Positions 18,026 to 26,638 of a stretch of 64,000 nucleotides of DNA are shown here, piece after piece; within the stretch, counting starts at the first letter, position 1, and each line of letters begins with the position of its first letter. The DNA lies in the NCBI RefSeq assembly GCF_030546575.1, contig NZ_JAUOTN010000001.1, forward strand, positions 62,001 to 126,000, written 5' to 3'. This DNA comes from Pontibacter coccineus (GTDB lineage Bacteria; Bacteroidota; Bacteroidia; Cytophagales; Hymenobacteraceae). A model generated the notes under the pieces. That model did no database searches. It was given only the letters and a program-made list of their open reading frames with translations, and was not told the DNA's origin. A program made the position numbers and the translations under genes.

Positions 18026-19219
18026 TTAGTCTTGCTGCACTTCTTCTTTGCCCTCTCCTCTCCTGCTGCCCCGGTATAGCTCATACTTGAGCAGACGACA
18101 GTCAATGGCACCATTGTATAGGGGTGTGCGGCGCGAAGCTTTGAGGCCGATGCTTTTCGCGGCATCCAGGTTGCCGGTGAATACGAAGGCGTCAAAGCCC
18201 TGGTAGTTGTTCTTGAGTGTGTCCCCGATCTGCTTGTAAAGCGCGTGGATATCGTCTGATTGGATCCGTTCGTTGTAGGGCGGGTTCATGATCAAGACAC
18301 CTTCCTCTGTTGCAGCTTTTGTCTCGAAAAAGTCAGCCATTTCCACTTTGATGACATGCTCCAGCCCGGCGTTCTCGATGTTTTTTCGGGCAGCCATCAC
18401 ATAGTCCGGGTCAATGTCGTAACCAATGATCTGGGCTTGTGGCTCGCGCTTTTCTTTGGCTTCGGCCGTTTTCCATACCATCTCGAACAGCTCGGCGTTG
18501 TAGTCTTTCCAGCTCTCAAAGCCATAAGGGTCGCGGCGGAAGATTCCTGGTGCAATGTTCTGCGCCATCAGCGCGGCTTCAATCAGGAAGGTGCCCGAGC
18601 CAGCCATGGGATCTATGAAGGTCGACTTCTTGTCCCAGCCTGACAGGGCGATGATGCCAGCGGCCAGGACTTCGTTGAGCGGAGCCACGTTGGTCTGCAG
18701 GCGGTAACCACGGCGGTGCAGCGAGTCGCCGGAAGAGTCGAGCGACAGGGTAACCATGTTTTCGTGCATGTGCAGGTTCAGGCGCACATCCGGCCGAATG
18801 CGGTCCACAGAAGGACGCTCACCGGTGGCTTTGCGGAACTGGTCGACAATGGCGTCTTTGGTTAGCTGGGCTACAAACAGTGAGTGCTCAAATGTAGAAT
18901 GGCTCACCACGGCATCGATGGCAAAGGTCTGGTTCAGGTCCATCACCTCGGCCCAGTTGGTTTTCTGCACCTGTTCGTAGAGGTCGCGCTCGTTGCGGGC
19001 TTTGAAGTTGCGGATCGGTCTGAGAATGCGAATGGCAGTGCGGCACCACAGGTTAGCTTCGTAGAGTTGGCGCAGGTTACCAGAGAAAGAAACGGCCCGG
19101 TTTCCTACTTTGATAAACTCTACCTCAAGTGCCCGCAGTTCATCTGCCAGCACTTCTTCCAGACCACTGAGCGTTGTGGCAACTATATTGAAATTATCGC
19201 TCTGCTTTTGCTTCGCCAT
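18026..19219 (-). CDS. THUMP-domain class I SAM-dependent RNA methyltransferase (RlmL/YpsC-like)
   Basis: A 397-residue member of the family of 23S rRNA m2G2445-type methyltransferases. An N-terminal THUMP RNA-binding domain (about 10-160, starting NIVATTLSGLEEVLADEL and including WAEVMDLNQTFAIDAV) is followed by a Rossmann-fold methyltransferase with DPMAGSGTFLIEAAL (SAM motif I), IIGYDIDPDYVMAARKNIE and the catalytic NPPYNERI motif. The second, RlmK-like domain of E. coli RlmL is absent, as in the YpsC group. The substrate is inferred from family. The charged tail GSRRGEGKEEVQQD is not conserved. Confidence 0.9.
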   Translation of the reverse strand: MAKQKQSDNFNIVATTLSGLEEVLADELRALEVEFIKVGNRAVSFSGNLRQLYEANLWCRTAIRILRPIRNFKARNERDLYEQVQKTNWAEVMDLNQTFAIDAVVSHSTFEHSLFVAQLTKDAIVDQFRKATGERPSVDRIRPDVRLNLHMHENMVTLSLDSSGDSLHRRGYRLQTNVAPLNEVLAAGIIALSGWDKKSTFIDPMAGSGTFLIEAALMAQNIAPGIFRRDPYGFESWKDYNAELFEMVWKTAEAKEKREPQAQIIGYDIDPDYVMAARKNIENAGLEHVIKVEMADFFETKAATEEGVLIMNPPYNERIQSDDIHALYKQIGDTLKNNYQGFDAFVFTGNLDAAKSIGLKASRRTPLYNGAIDCRLLKYELYRGSRRGEGKEEVQQD

Positions 19220-19252
19220 TTGCTATACCTGTTTAAACCGCAAAAATAATGT

Positions 19253-19450
19253 TAATAGTTAAGAGTTATGAGTTAAAAGTTATGAGTTGTAGTCAATTTA
19301 AAGAGTGAAGCTTTGTGTTATTGTTCCTCCAGTATCAGTGTGCTACTAAATCAAGTGTACTATACCTACTGTATGGTAGCCATTTGATCAACCTTATACC
19401 TCCATCGTCTCTCCAACTCTTAACTCATAACTTTTAACTCTTAACTAATA
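19253..19450. repeat. Paired low-complexity arms between the methyltransferase and murB
   Basis: The arm at 19253-19290 is built from AGTTATGAGTTA words and the arm at 19413-19450 from TAACTCATAACT words. Each is nearly the reverse complement of the other, and about 120 bases lie between. The whole 260-base gap 19220-19479 holds no gene. It sits in a divergent region, so it is not an ordinary terminator. Confidence 0.6.
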
Positions 19451-19479
19451 AAGCTTAATTTTACGGCAAATTCCCGCTT

Positions 19480-20496
19480 ATGAAATTCGAGAAAGACTTT
19501 TCCCTTAAACCTTACAATACATTTGGCATTGATGCCAGGGCCAGGCACTTTGCGCGCTTTGACAGTGTGCAGGAACTGCAGGAACTGCTGCAGCGGCCGG
19601 AGGTAAAGGAAGAGCCGAAACTCATTCTGGGCGGGGGAAGTAACTTGCTGTTCACCAAAGATTTTGAAGGCATCGTGCTGCTCAATGGCATCAAAGGTAT
19701 GGAAGTGCTGCGCGATGACGGTAGCTATACCTACGTGCGGGCAGGTGGTGGGGAAAAATGGCACGACCTGGTGCTCTTCTGCCTCGAACATGACCTGGGC
19801 GGCATCGAGAACATGTCGCTTATACCTGGCACGGTGGGGGCCGCTCCCCTGCAGAACATCGGGGCTTATGGCGTCGAGCTGAAGGATGTGTTTGTAGAAC
19901 TGGAAGCCGTGCAGCTCGAAACCGGCCAGGTCCATACCTTCGACAAGGAGGCCTGCCAGTTCGGGTACCGGGAGAGCGTATTCAAACACAGCCTGAAGGG
20001 ACAGTATGTGGTAACGTCCGTAACCCTGCGCCTTCGCAAAAACCCTGAAGTGAACACCACTTACGGCGCCATACAAACCACCCTGCAGGAAATGCAGGTG
20101 CAGCAGCCAACCATACACGATGTAAGCGCCGCCGTATGCCACATACGCCGCAGCAAACTGCCTGACCCGGCACAGATCGGCAATGCGGGCAGCTTCTTTA
20201 AAAATCCCGAAATTCCGGTCCTCCTCTTTGATGTGCTCAAAGAGCAATATCCTGATATGCCTGCCTACCCGGTATCGGAAATGAGCGTGAAGGTACCGGC
20301 CGGCTGGCTGATTGAGCAGTGCGGCTGGAAAGGCAAAGTAATCGATAACTTCGGCGTACACAAAAACCAGGCCCTGGTACTGGTGAACTATGGCGGCGCG
20401 AAAGGTGAAAACCTGCTGCAACTGGCACACGATATCATTCAGTCGGTGAAGGAGAAATTCGGCATTTCGCTGCAGCCAGAAGTGAACATCATCTAA
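19480..20496 (+). CDS. murB: UDP-N-acetylenolpyruvoylglucosamine reductase, type I
   Basis: FAD enzyme that reduces the MurA product to UDP-MurNAc with NADPH. The 338-residue protein begins with YNTFGIDARARHFARF, has the FAD-binding ILGGGSNLLFTKDF, IPGTVGAAPLQNIGAYG and YRESVFKHSLKG, and carries the catalytic Ser238 in GNAGSFFKNPEIP. The extra segments and length fit the type I (E. coli-like) enzyme. It lies 1.6 kb from murA but on a separate transcript. The long open frame on the opposite strand (19441-20430) is a shadow. Confidence 0.96.
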   Translation: MKFEKDFSLKPYNTFGIDARARHFARFDSVQELQELLQRPEVKEEPKLILGGGSNLLFTKDFEGIVLLNGIKGMEVLRDDGSYTYVRAGGGEKWHDLVLFCLEHDLGGIENMSLIPGTVGAAPLQNIGAYGVELKDVFVELEAVQLETGQVHTFDKEACQFGYRESVFKHSLKGQYVVTSVTLRLRKNPEVNTTYGAIQTTLQEMQVQQPTIHDVSAAVCHIRRSKLPDPAQIGNAGSFFKNPEIPVLLFDVLKEQYPDMPAYPVSEMSVKVPAGWLIEQCGWKGKVIDNFGVHKNQALVLVNYGGAKGENLLQLAHDIIQSVKEKFGISLQPEVNII

Positions 20497-20598
20497 GCCT
20501 CAGGGCTTCCGGGAAGGCCCAAAATTTTTAAGTAAACTTCCCTAACTTATTTAAACAGGCTGCGATATACAGGGTAGACTTTAATAGCTTACAACCCT

Positions 20599-21036
20599 AT
20601 GAAACTTTACATATACCGCTACCTACTTTTATTTCTGGCGTTTCCCCTGACGCTGGTCTCCTGCGACGATGACGATCCTGAGCCTACCAAAACCGACCTC
20701 GTTGTAGCCCACGAATGGCAGGGTGAGCGTGTGTTGGTCAATGGCATTGATGTGTCAGACCGCCCGGAGATCAAGGACATGTTGCTCGACATCAAGAGCA
20801 CGCGCCTGACGCTGCGCCGCGATGGCACCTATACTGCAGTTTACGACCAGGCAGGCACCTCACAAACCACTACCGGCACCTGGGAGTTCAAGGAAAATGA
20901 GACGATCATCTACTTCGACCTGCTCGGCGACCTTCAGATAGAAAGCCTGACCACCACCAACATGGACCTGATCACCACCGTGAACCGCAACAACACAAGC
21001 TTCGATGCGAAGGTCCAGTTTGTGAAGAAAGACTAA
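20599..21036 (+). CDS. Small lipoprotein, first of a tandem pair
   Basis: A 145-residue predicted lipoprotein: signal peptide ending LVSC, followed at once by DDDDPEPT. This acidic stretch after the lipid Cys resembles the surface-export signal of Bacteroidota lipoproteins. The mature part has the repeated-strand pattern of lipocalin-like small proteins: HEWQGERVLVNGIDVSD, TLRRDGTYTAVYDQAG and GTWEFKENETIIYFD. It shares the pattern W.GE-(6-8)-G.DISD-D/IK-G.Y-GTWEF-..IIFD with the next gene, showing a tandem duplication. The function is unknown. Confidence 0.75.
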   Translation: MKLYIYRYLLLFLAFPLTLVSCDDDDPEPTKTDLVVAHEWQGERVLVNGIDVSDRPEIKDMLLDIKSTRLTLRRDGTYTAVYDQAGTSQTTTGTWEFKENETIIYFDLLGDLQIESLTTTNMDLITTVNRNNTSFDAKVQFVKKD

Positions 21037-21141
21037 ATTAACTAAGTTAGGGCCGGCGAATGCCCTACGTGCTACTTCACGGCACTTTTCCCAGCGCAGG
21101 ACAGGATCCAGGTAATCTATGTTTTACTATAAAATCATTCT

Positions 21142-21582
21142 ATGAGAATTCAAAAATTACTCACCTTCCTGTTTGCCCTGCTTCTGGTAACCAGCATGAC
21201 CTCGTGCGACAAAGACAAGGACAAAGAGCCGACGAACAAAGACATATTGACATCCAGCATCTGGAAAGGCGAATCTATATGGGCCTATGGCAGCGATATC
21301 TCCGATCTGTTTATGGATGAGCTCGGTTATGACATCAAAAAAAACACGGTTAAGTTTGACAAAGCAGGCACATACGTGGACTCCTATGAAAGAAGTTCAT
21401 TGAACGGCACCTGGGAATTTGCGGATAACGATAAATCCATCATATTCGATAAAGGAACCGATGATGAATACACAGCTACTGTACTGATGCTTACAGATAA
21501 AGAGCTTCGGATGGAGCAAACGATAGAACCTGAAGAAAATGATGAGGAGCCCCTAACACTGGAGGTCCGATTTATTAGATAA
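21142..21582 (+). CDS. Small lipoprotein, second of a tandem pair
   Basis: A 146-residue predicted lipoprotein: signal peptide with lipobox MTSC and then DKDKDKEP, an acidic export-signal-like stretch. The mature part (SSIWKGESIWAYGSDISD, VKFDKAGTYVDSYE, NGTWEFADNDKSIIFDK) is parallel to the preceding lipoprotein 105 bases upstream. It ends just before a terminator (21585-21612) shared with the opposing mutS2 gene. Likely surface-exposed; the role is unknown. Confidence 0.75.
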   Translation: MRIQKLLTFLFALLLVTSMTSCDKDKDKEPTNKDILTSSIWKGESIWAYGSDISDLFMDELGYDIKKNTVKFDKAGTYVDSYERSSLNGTWEFADNDKSIIFDKGTDDEYTATVLMLTDKELRMEQTIEPEENDEEPLTLEVRFIR

Positions 21583-21584
21583 CT

Positions 21585-21612
21585 AAAAAGGCTCCCTTGC
21601 AGGAGCCTTTTT
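21585..21612. terminator. Bidirectional terminator between the lipoprotein pair and mutS2
   Basis: A perfect 11-base stem (21585-21595 with 21602-21612) and the loop CTTGCA. The mutS2 stop codon lies directly next to it. Confidence 0.88.
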
Positions 21613-24009
21613 CTATTTCAGTACAGCCAGGGTGGCACCATCGCCTCCCCTTTCCTCGGCCTCGCTGGCCAGGCTGACCACTTCCGGTATAGAGTACAGG
21701 TAGTCGCGCACGACCTGCCGCAGCACCCCGTTTCCCCGCCCGTGCACGATCTTGATCTCCGGTATTCCCAGCATGATGGCTTCGTCCGTGAAGTTCATCA
21801 CTTTGTTTAAAGCATCCTCGGCATACTCGCCCCGGATGTCGATGGTAGAGCCAAAATCGGCCATACGCTGTGTGATGTTCATGCCACGGGTATAGCCCTC
21901 GGCCACTTCGGCTTTCTTCTGCTTTTTGGTCTGCGCTTCGGCACGCTCCAGGTTGTCCACCTTTACGATCGTCTTCAGGCCACCAAAAAGTACCTCGGCT
22001 GTTTTGCCTTTAATACCTACGATCTCGCCCACTGAGTCCTGCCCGATCAGCGCCACCGTATCCCCGGCTTTAAGCGGTCCGCCATTGCTGGCAATCCGTT
22101 TATGGGCAGGTCGCGGCTCCTCTTTGCGCACCTTTTCGGTGGCAAATTCCTCGAGTTCGCGGCGGGCCTGCTTGGTCTGCTCCTTTTCGGCCTGGCTCTG
22201 CTTGATCTGCTGGATGGTGGCCTCGATCTTCTGATTAGCGTCCTTGAGCAAGAGTTTGGCCTTGCCTTTGGCTTCGCGCATCACATCCTGCTTACTCTCC
22301 TCCAGGAAGTTCTTCAGGTCAGTATACTCCTTCACGTTGCGCTTCAATTTTAGCTCCAGGGCGGTGGCTTCTTTCAGCTTCTTCTCCAGTTCCTGCTTCT
22401 CGGTTTCCAGTTCTTCCAAGAGGCGGTCGTAGCGGATCTTGTCCTTGCCTACCAGGCTGCTGGCCTTGTCCACGATTTGCCGCGGCAAACCGATCTTGCG
22501 GGCAATCTCAATCGCAAACGAAGAACCCGGTTTGCCAATCTCCAACTGGTAGAGCGGCTGCAGGTTTTTGTGGTCGTAGCGCATGGCCCCGTTCACAATG
22601 CCTGGCGTGCGCTCGGCAAAGTTCTTCAGGTTGGTGTAGTGCGTCGTGATCACGCCAAACACCTTGCTGTCGTTCAGGTTCTGCAGCACGGCCTCGGCAA
22701 TGGCGCCGCCCAGCACGGGCTCCGTACCCGTACCAAATTCGTCTATCAGCACCAAACTCTTGTGATCGGCCACCGTCACGAATTTCTTCATGTTGGTGAG
22801 GTGCGAACTATAGGTACTCAGGTCGTTTTCGATGGACTGCTCATCGCCAATGTCGATGAAGATGTCGTGGAAGATGCCGGCCTCCGAATTGTCGGCCACC
22901 GGTATCAGCATGCCGGTTTGGAGCATGTACTGCACCAGCCCCACTGTCTTCAAACTAACGGATTTACCACCGGCGTTCGGACCGGAAATCAGCAGAATGC
23001 GCTGGTCACGGGTCAGTTCTAGTTCCATCGGTACTGTCGGTTTGCCCAACTGCTTATGCGACAGGTATAGCAGCGGGTGAATGGCCTCTTTCCAGGCGAT
23101 GTGCGGGTACTTGTGCAGCTTCGGCATAGTTGCCTCCACACGTCGGGCAAATGCCGCCTTGGCCCGGATAAAGTCCAGCAGACCCAGGTACTGGTACGCT
23201 TTGCGCAGCTCCGGTATGAAGTTGCGCAGCGTGTTGGTCAAACCTATCAGGATGCGGATCAACTCACGATGGTAGGCATTCTCCAGGTCCTTGATGTCGT
23301 TGTTGAGTTCGAAGATAGACTCCGGCTCAATATATACCGTCTGTCCCGTGTTCGATTCGTCATGGATCAGGCCTTTGATGCGGCGCTTGTGCTCGGCAAT
23401 AACAGGTATAACCAGACGCCCACCGCGGATGGTTGGTTCGGCATCGCCGGGAGTCCAGCCTTCGTTCTTGGCGTGTCGCATGATCGAGCTGATCGTTTTA
23501 CGCAACTGTCCCTGCTGCGCGATCAGATCGCGCTTGTAACGCTGTAGTTCGGGCGAAGCATCGTCGCGCACGGCACCGGCATCGTCCACCACTTTGTCGA
23601 GGGCGGCTATCAGCGAGCGTTCGACCATCACGTTGGCACCCAACGCTTTCAGGGCCTCAAACTTACCCTCTTCGGTGCTGGAGATGAAGCGCTGCGAGTC
23701 GCGGATGGTGCGCAGTGACATTTTGATCTCGAAGAAAGCCTGCACTTCCAGGAAAGTCCCGGGTATAGCGGCGCGGTCAAGGTAGGCGGTTACGTCGAAG
23801 TAATGCTGCAGCGGAATTTCGGCGTCGGACTCGAGCAGTTGTTTGAACTCGTTCGTCTGCTCCAACAGGCGCTGCACCAGGTCATGGCGGTTCAGGAAGG
23901 TCATGCGGCTGACAAACTGCCGGCCGAGTGGGCTCAGGCAAAGTTCCGAAAGCATTTCGCGTACCTGCGCAAAGCCGATTTTTATTTCAAAGTTATCTGG
24001 ATAGATCAA
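21613..24009 (-). CDS. mutS2: MutS2 endonuclease/ATPase with Smr domain
   Basis: A 798-residue MutS2 protein. Unlike MutS, this family suppresses homologous recombination or splits collided ribosomes. Order: N-terminal core and lever helices (about 1-310), an ATPase domain with LISGPNAGGKSVSLKT (Walker A) and LVLIDEFGTGTEP (Walker B), a long coiled coil at about 510-630 (EELETEKQELEKKLKEA), a KOW-like segment (LKAGDTVALIGQDSVGEIVG), and a C-terminal Smr nuclease domain with STIDIRGEYAEDA and IVHGRGNGVLRQVV. The start is TTG at 24007-24009; the family opening IYPDNFEIKIGF follows directly and no ATG or GTG lies upstream in frame. A candidate -7 element is at 24032-24039. Confidence 0.94.
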   Translation of the reverse strand: MIYPDNFEIKIGFAQVREMLSELCLSPLGRQFVSRMTFLNRHDLVQRLLEQTNEFKQLLESDAEIPLQHYFDVTAYLDRAAIPGTFLEVQAFFEIKMSLRTIRDSQRFISSTEEGKFEALKALGANVMVERSLIAALDKVVDDAGAVRDDASPELQRYKRDLIAQQGQLRKTISSIMRHAKNEGWTPGDAEPTIRGGRLVIPVIAEHKRRIKGLIHDESNTGQTVYIEPESIFELNNDIKDLENAYHRELIRILIGLTNTLRNFIPELRKAYQYLGLLDFIRAKAAFARRVEATMPKLHKYPHIAWKEAIHPLLYLSHKQLGKPTVPMELELTRDQRILLISGPNAGGKSVSLKTVGLVQYMLQTGMLIPVADNSEAGIFHDIFIDIGDEQSIENDLSTYSSHLTNMKKFVTVADHKSLVLIDEFGTGTEPVLGGAIAEAVLQNLNDSKVFGVITTHYTNLKNFAERTPGIVNGAMRYDHKNLQPLYQLEIGKPGSSFAIEIARKIGLPRQIVDKASSLVGKDKIRYDRLLEELETEKQELEKKLKEATALELKLKRNVKEYTDLKNFLEESKQDVMREAKGKAKLLLKDANQKIEATIQQIKQSQAEKEQTKQARRELEEFATEKVRKEEPRPAHKRIASNGGPLKAGDTVALIGQDSVGEIVGIKGKTAEVLFGGLKTIVKVDNLERAEAQTKKQKKAEVAEGYTRGMNITQRMADFGSTIDIRGEYAEDALNKVMNFTDEAIMLGIPEIKIVHGRGNGVLRQVVRDYLYSIPEVVSLASEAEERGGDGATLAVLK

Positions 24010-24031
24010 TTGTTATCTCTTAGATTTAGGG

Positions 24032-24039
24032 CAAATTTA
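24032..24039 (-). promoter_or_regulatory. Candidate -7 element for mutS2
   Basis: TAAATTTG on the minus strand, 23 bases upstream of the TTG start. No well-spaced -33 TTG is seen. Confidence 0.45.
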
Positions 24040-24203
24040 GCATATTATAACAAGTAAAGGTGCTGCTTTCGTTCGCTCGGATTTTATAAATTATGCATCG
24101 TTTGGATTGGAGGTGGTCGCTTGCTGTTCGTGCATGATTCACCCACCCCTGCTCATTCCGATTGGGGAATTTTCCTGAAGATTCGGACAGGGGTGCTGGT
24201 GCA

Positions 24204-24273
24204 GCACTTGGACAGGTATACGGGTGCATAATTTCCGGTGCACGATTCGGACAGGTCGCGACCTGTCCCTACA
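24204..24273 (+). repeat. Dispersed intergenic repeat, copy 1
   Basis: Lies in the 376-base gap between mutS2 and the YhcH gene. It contains a perfect 20-base palindrome (24249-24268, GGACAGGTCG and its complement) and matches, in reverse orientation, the element at 33434-33504 at roughly 60 of 71 positions. A GGACAGG-containing unit of about 32 bases recurs at 24180, 24209 and 24246. No coding sequence is seen. The rest of the gap (24330-24380) is a T/A-rich array of TTATTAACT words. Confidence 0.75.
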
Positions 24274-24385
24274 AGGAGACGATCATGCTGCGTAGCACCA
24301 CATCGTTAGGGTGTATTATCGTTGCGTATTAATTTATTAACTTATTAACTTATTAACTTTCTAACTTCTCAACTTTCCAACTTAT

Positions 24386-24856
24386 ATGGTTCTAGACAAA
24401 CTCACCAACGCCAACCGCTATACCTGTATGCACCCGCTTTTTGCGCAGGCTTTTCAGTTTTTGCAGGATGCCGACCTGAAGACACTCCCGCTTGGTCAAA
24501 AGGCGATTGTGGGCAAAGACCTCTTTGCGATCATCTCCGAAGGGAGTGGTATACCTGAAAAAGACGCTAAGATAGAGGTGCACCGCAAGTACATCGACAT
24601 CCAATACGTGATCAATGGCACCGACCACATGGGCTGGAGAGACCTGGCCTTGTGCAGCGAACCCAACGACCCCTATACCGACGAGCGCGACGCCGCTTTT
24701 TTCCCGGACAAACCTGCTTTTTGGTTTGATGTGCCGGCCGGTTCTTTCACCATCTTCTACCCCGACGATGCCCACGCCGCCATGATTACGGAAAAGGAGG
24801 TGCGCAAAGTTGTGTTGAAAATCGCCGTGGAGCCGGAAGGCCATGTGGAGGCATGA
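24386..24856 (+). CDS. YhcH/YjgK/YiaL family protein
   Basis: A 156-residue cupin-like protein of the YhcH/YjgK/YiaL (DUF386) family, members of which are linked to sugar-acid or sialic-acid catabolism or are small subunits of evolved beta-galactosidase (EbgC). Typical segments are IVGKDLFAIISEG, EVHRKYIDIQYVINGTD (His residues at the putative metal site), FWFDVPAGSFTIFYPDDAHA and the Lys-containing VVLKIAVEPEG. The next gene overlaps its end by 4 bases (ATGA), so translation is probably coupled. No sugar pathway genes are adjacent, so the substrate is unknown. Confidence 0.87.
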   Translation: MVLDKLTNANRYTCMHPLFAQAFQFLQDADLKTLPLGQKAIVGKDLFAIISEGSGIPEKDAKIEVHRKYIDIQYVINGTDHMGWRDLALCSEPNDPYTDERDAAFFPDKPAFWFDVPAGSFTIFYPDDAHAAMITEKEVRKVVLKIAVEPEGHVEA

Positions 24857-25566
24857 AAAAACTAGCCTCTTTGCTTGCTTTGCTCTGCCTGACTACTGCA
24901 GCCAGCGCACAATCACAGCCTGACTCGCTCAAAAATCGCGCCTTTGGGAGTTATATTTTTGTTCCTGTCGAATCCCCGATCATCGAAAACAAAGGCTTTG
25001 AGAATGCGGTGGCTGCTGCCGGATTACCAGAGGCCAAGCACCCGACTGCTACTTTAGGTCTAGGCTTCCAGTTTTATGTGAACCGCGGAATCAGCACGAT
25101 TTCTTTTGCGATAGGTACCCGCAAAAAAGATGAAAGTGCATACCTGATGGAAATGGAATACCGGTCATTCTCTTTCAATTTCGGCTACGATCTGACCAAA
25201 GGCCATCGCTACGCACTCTACCCATACCTTGGCTTCAAAGGCAATGGACTTAATTACCTGTACCGCGAGAAATTAGAGGAGACAATGGATCTGGAGGATT
25301 ACCTAGAAACAGACCTGCAGTATAGGGAAATCCACAACTCGAGAGCACACCTGGACTTGGGTTTCGGCTTTGCTAAGCAGTCTTTTTATTTGGTCAATGT
25401 GCGGGTAGGCTACATGGTGCCACTCGAAAAATCACGTTGGACCATCAACGACGATCTGCACCTCAATACCGCGCCAGGTACTAGGTATAGGTTTTACTTT
25501 TCACTCAACATCGGCTTTGGTGCTATCTTCACCGAAGACGACGTCAGAAGAAGGAACAGCCATTAG
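24853..25566 (+). CDS. Outer-membrane beta-barrel-like protein
   Basis: A 237-residue exported protein: a signal peptide ending at ASAQS, then alternating polar/hydrophobic strands with aromatic girdles (TLGLGFQFYVNRGIS, FSFNFGYDLTKGHRYALYPYLG, RAHLDLGFGFAKQSFYLVNVRVGY, RYRFYFSLNIGFGAIF), suggesting an 8- to 10-strand outer-membrane barrel. The family is not recognised. It overlaps the YhcH gene by 4 bases at its start and the opposing serine hydrolase by 4 bases at its end. Confidence 0.7.
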   Translation: MKKLASLLALLCLTTAASAQSQPDSLKNRAFGSYIFVPVESPIIENKGFENAVAAAGLPEAKHPTATLGLGFQFYVNRGISTISFAIGTRKKDESAYLMEMEYRSFSFNFGYDLTKGHRYALYPYLGFKGNGLNYLYREKLEETMDLEDYLETDLQYREIHNSRAHLDLGFGFAKQSFYLVNVRVGYMVPLEKSRWTINDDLHLNTAPGTRYRFYFSLNIGFGAIFTEDDVRRRNSH

Positions 25567-26615
25567 CGGGTCAATTGCAGCAAGTTTCGAATGAGCCCTG
25601 ATTCGGTTTGCAGCACATGAAATTGCGATAACACATCCAGAAAGCCCGTCAGCAGGTGCGGGTTATCGGCTATGTTGGACAAACAGGCGATCAGCACGTC
25701 ATGTTCAGGTATACGGATGACGAGATTGCTGAAGCCGCTGGTATTGCCGGTATGGTACATCTCCAGTCCCCCCGAGTTGCGTCTGCTGAAGAACCAGCCC
25801 ATGCCGTAGAATCCATTATGATAGCCTTCGAGGGGAGTGCATACCTGCTCCAGCGCGGGCACCATACCTGGTTGCTGGCTGAGTGCCTGGTGCCAGCGCA
25901 GGTAGTCGCGCACCGAGGTATAGATGCAGCCGTCGCCTTTGGTAGCCGTGCAGGTGGCCTGATCGGCCAACACGATATTATCTTCCCCGTTTCGGGCATA
26001 GCCCATGGCGCGTGCAGGTATAGATCGATTCCTTTCATAGAGCTTTGTGTGGTGCATGCCGAGCGGCGCAAAGAGGCGCTGTTGTAGGAAATCGGCATAG
26101 GCTATACCTGACACCTGCTCCACCACCAGCGCCAACAGCACATAGCCGGTGTTGCTATACCTGTAAGTGGTGCCAGGCGAGAAGTAAGTTTCATTCTGTG
26201 AGACAGCAATCGCCAGTACTTCCGCATCGCTGATCTGCCAGTCAGGCCGCTCCTCTACAAACTCCTCGTAATCAAGCAAACCGGAGGTATGGCAAAGCAA
26301 ATGCCGCAGCGTCACCTGCGTACCTATACCTGCCGGAAACTCTGGAAAGAACTGCTGCAACGCATCGTCATAAGACAAGCGCCCCTCCTGCTCCAGCAGC
26401 TGGATGCACATGGCCGTAAACTGCTTGCTCACCGAAGCTAGCCGGAAAGTAGTGTCAAGTGTAATCCGTTCGCCGGAGGAGAGATCCGCTATACCTATAC
26501 TGCCGGCATACAGCTCCTCTCCTGCCACCGACACCAGCAGGGCGGCACCAGGGCCATCGGAGGTATAGGAATTCCTCAGGTGCTCGTCTAACGCTTTTTG
26601 TAATTGCTGCCGCAT
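25563..26615 (-). CDS. Serine hydrolase of the beta-lactamase/DD-peptidase family (class C fold)
   Basis: A 350-residue protein with the three active-site motifs of class C beta-lactamase-like hydrolases: SVSK (Ser61-Lys64) in FRLASVSKQFTAM, YSN (Tyr153) in YRYSNTGYVLL, and HTG in YHTGNTSGF. No signal peptide is evident at the ATG, so it may be cytoplasmic or use a different start. The family includes esterases, D-aminopeptidases and PBP4*-like enzymes; true beta-lactamase activity should not be assumed. It lies 23 bases after the TIGR02757 gene on the same strand. Confidence 0.85.
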   Translation of the reverse strand: MRQQLQKALDEHLRNSYTSDGPGAALLVSVAGEELYAGSIGIADLSSGERITLDTTFRLASVSKQFTAMCIQLLEQEGRLSYDDALQQFFPEFPAGIGTQVTLRHLLCHTSGLLDYEEFVEERPDWQISDAEVLAIAVSQNETYFSPGTTYRYSNTGYVLLALVVEQVSGIAYADFLQQRLFAPLGMHHTKLYERNRSIPARAMGYARNGEDNIVLADQATCTATKGDGCIYTSVRDYLRWHQALSQQPGMVPALEQVCTPLEGYHNGFYGMGWFFSRRNSGGLEMYHTGNTSGFSNLVIRIPEHDVLIACLSNIADNPHLLTGFLDVLSQFHVLQTESGLIRNLLQLTR

Positions 26616-26638
26616 AGGATAATGTTGAGTGCTCTTCC

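Noticed and set aside
19441-20430. Open frame of about 330 codons opposite murB
   Set aside because: It lies fully antisense to a gene with complete MurB motifs, and its translation shows no recognisable domain. It is a shadow of biased codon use.
25563-26615. True class C beta-lactamase (antibiotic resistance gene)
   Set aside because: The SxxK, YSN and HTG motifs are shared by esterases and peptidases; sequence alone does not support resistance, and no ampR-like regulator is adjacent.
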